Source: Bugulina stolonifera (taxonomy: Eukaryota > Bryozoa > Gymnolaemata > Cheilostomatida > Bugulidae). Taken from it: 64,000 bases of DNA. Numbering within the stretch: the first letter of the stretch is position 1; every line of letters starts with the position of its first letter. Positions 61,980-64,000 of the stretch are shown here, piece after piece. A program made the translations under genes and the position numbers. The stretch covers positions 2,378,501 through 2,442,500 of the forward strand of contig OW285194.1 in the NCBI GenBank assembly GCA_935421135.1, in the 5' to 3' direction. The notes beneath the pieces were generated by a model. The model saw only the letters and a list, made by a program, of their open reading frames with translations. It did not search any database and was not told the origin of the DNA.

Positions 61980-63340
61980 TGCGTAGCTGAGAGTGATGGT
62001 GCTGTATGTACAGGGGTTTTTTGCAAGGTTGGATTTAAATAAACAAGAAAGGGAGAATGATTTTGTACTGAGAAACGAGCGAAAAGAGGCTCGTATAACA
62101 GATCCAAAAGATGTGTACAAGTTTGTGAAAAATATGGTGATCATAACACAGAAGCAAGAGAGCCCTCAGGGTAATGGTTGCTAATTTAAGATCGATAAAG
62201 ATTAAGCTGATTGAATTAAACTCTCTAGCAACACAGTTCTCATTTTAACTGAGACCCACTTGGATGAGAAAACTGACAATGGGGGAATCGTTTGATACTA
62301 GGAATAGAACTGTGCGCAGAAGAGACTGTAATATAAATGGAGGTGAAATGTTGATGGTTGTTCCTGTAGATCTTGTGCATCATGACATTGATTTGAACCA
62401 AATTTCTGGACAAATTTTTGCAGCAGAGGCGGTGGCTATCGGTACCCCAGGGCAGCGACTGGCACAATGTTGTGCTGGTGTGTCTATTGAGCCTCTCACA
62501 GTCATTCTTGATTTCCTGACAACTAATTATTAATGGAGGCACACAGATATATTTAGTGGGAGATTTTAACATGCCTGACATTGACTGGGAAGCTGGTGCA
62601 GTTAAGAGATGCAGCACAAGAGAGAGACTTCACCAATATTTTGTGAACTACCATTTTTTAACGAATTTGGTTTTACACAGCTAGTCCCAGGTTCAACTTA
62701 TATAAAAGGTGAGACACTGGGCTTGGTTTTTGTAAATCTCAACAATGATGCTCCTCAGCGTTTGATTGTTAGTCCTGGGCTGAGTGATCATTTTTCCGTC
62801 GAATTCAAAATCAAGAGTACATCCAAAAATGAAATGTTAGACGTTTGTAAAATACATTTGTGTGACAAGGATGACACTGTATCAATATCTAACAAAACGC
62901 AAATGCTGGCCCAGGATATCAGGTAAATGATATTAAAAAAGGCAAGATATAGACAAGGTTTATGGTCACTTCTGTCATAATTTGCTACTGGCAAAGGAAA
63001 TGCATGTTCCAAGTTTTCTCAAGTGCAAAGAAGACAAAAATGAACCCAAATGGTTCAATAAAAACTGTGGCAAGTTAGTACAAAAACAGAAGAGACTATA
63101 TAATAAATTTAGAAAGACTGGGCAGCACCACTATCTTGAACAGTACAGAAAATCACGAAAACGTATCAAAACAATTTTTCGATCAAGACACAATGAATAT
63201 ATGCCTTCTAGATTATATGATCGGTGGATACAAAGAGACAGTAAGGCTTTTTACAATTGTTTGAAAACAAAAACAGGAGAAAGTTACCTAATTAAATCAA
63301 TTAAGAGCTCAAAAACAGGCCAACTCCTGTAAAATTGTGT
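61980..63340 (+). pseudogene. Decayed non-LTR retrotransposon (endonuclease and linker part)
   Basis: Fragments in shifting frames follow the endonuclease of CR1/Jockey-like LINEs: LTETHLDEKTDNGGI near 62250, a GD-NMP(D)IDWE equivalent near 62560 (GRF, MPDIDWEAGA), then VNLNNDAPQRLIVSPGLSDH near 62740. Next, at 62982-63332, is the open linker between endonuclease and reverse transcriptase (EPKWFNKNCGKLVQKQKRLY). No reverse transcriptase follows. Several frameshifts show it is dead. It lies on the 5' side of the visible acyltransferase exons and opposite in strand. Confidence 0.7.
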
Positions 63341-63599
63341 CAAAATTGCTATTTTAAAAGTGTTTTAATGTTCAGGAAAAAAGTCACAGAGTCAAAAGAA
63401 AAATATCCTGAGACATACATGTAGTAATACATATAGTGGGAGTTTAAAGAATAATACAGGATTTGAAGCTCTGAAAAGCTTCGAGTCCAGATGGTATTTG
63501 AAAGAGTGCCGTGACTCTAACATTAGATGAAGTTTCAGACATATATTAACTTTAATCCTTCAATATTCTTTTGACTGTTCCACTTTGCCAACAATTATT

Positions 63600-64000
63600 T
63601 TTGGAAATTGGCTAATCGAAAGGTTGTGAGTTCATCCCCCTCCCCCCGCTGTGTCATTTCTGGCAAAGGGCTTCAGCAAGACTTTCACCCTAGTTGCGCC
63701 TGTTCGGATCAGGGCATATAAATAACACAGGAAGTCATGTGTAGTGTCTACATCAAAAACACGCACGTTAAAGATGCACCTCTGCCCTGATTCGCAAAGA
63801 GAAGCCAGATTCTGGCAGGGTATGTGCCCACATTGGGGTGGCAGGTTGTTGTAGTGGTCACTGACCATGCATTCCTGTTGTGGAAGGTGAGCTCTTCCAC
63901 TCGGAGCCCAGTTCCTGTTGGTCATACAAGTCTCGGACTTCTGAGATCCGTTAAATAGGTTGACCAAGTGGCTCGACAGTAACCAAAAACCCAAAAAACA
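63600..64000 (+). mobile_element. SINE-like element at the window edge
   Basis: AAGGTTGTGAGTTCATCCCC is B-box-like. The body contains GGGCTTCAGCAAGACTTTCA and CACGTTAAAGATG, the latter shared with the SINE at 56085. The right end is probably beyond the window. Confidence 0.45.

Overview
The window is nuclear DNA from a multicellular animal. Genes are split by GT-AG introns, the recognisable proteins are metazoan families (a NRF-6-like membrane acyltransferase, a secreted PAN/C-type-lectin protein), and the rest is filled with LTR, LINE, Tc1, MITE and tRNA-derived repeats. The AT-rich composition, compact introns and frequent TACATGTA octamers suggest a marine invertebrate. A sponge is my best guess, but nothing here proves it. 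There is no bacterial, organellar or viral gene content.

Positions 1-28384 are a head-to-tail tandem array of a unit of about 10.4 kb: copy 1 (1-10455), copy 2 (10456-20803) and a 3'-truncated copy 3 (20804-28384). The left end of the array lies outside the window. The right end falls in an (AC)n microsatellite. Each unit carries, on the minus strand, small exons that splice together in phase. The longest has a Gly-His...Tyr segment that resembles the end of a tyrosine-recombinase (Crypton/DIRS-like) domain, followed by an acidic tail. The alternative 3' exons of one unit lie in the right-hand end of the next unit to the left, so transcripts should cross unit borders. Introns hold a degenerate minisatellite built on AAATGAGGAC. 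Copies differ by clean indels, some of which remove or frameshift exons.

Positions 28435-36603 (+) hold a ten-exon gene, all junctions in phase, for a protein of about 565 residues that I do not recognise: acidic linkers, one large helical central exon and a C-terminal coiled coil. Local duplication has tripled one of its exons.

Positions 38858-42109 (-) hold a four-exon gene with signal peptide, PAN/apple domain and C-type lectin domain. Its last exon has one in-frame TAG at the conserved WxW motif. Intron 1 contains an 850-bp (TATATG)n tract.

Positions 46438-61553 (-) hold eight in-phase exons of an acyltransferase-3/NRF-6-like multipass protein; the 5' exons are not in view. Its introns hold four kinds of transposon debris: solo-LTR-like elements, a Tc1 fossil, MITEs and tRNA-derived SINEs. 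The window ends with a decayed LINE fragment (61980-63340) and a SINE-like sequence.
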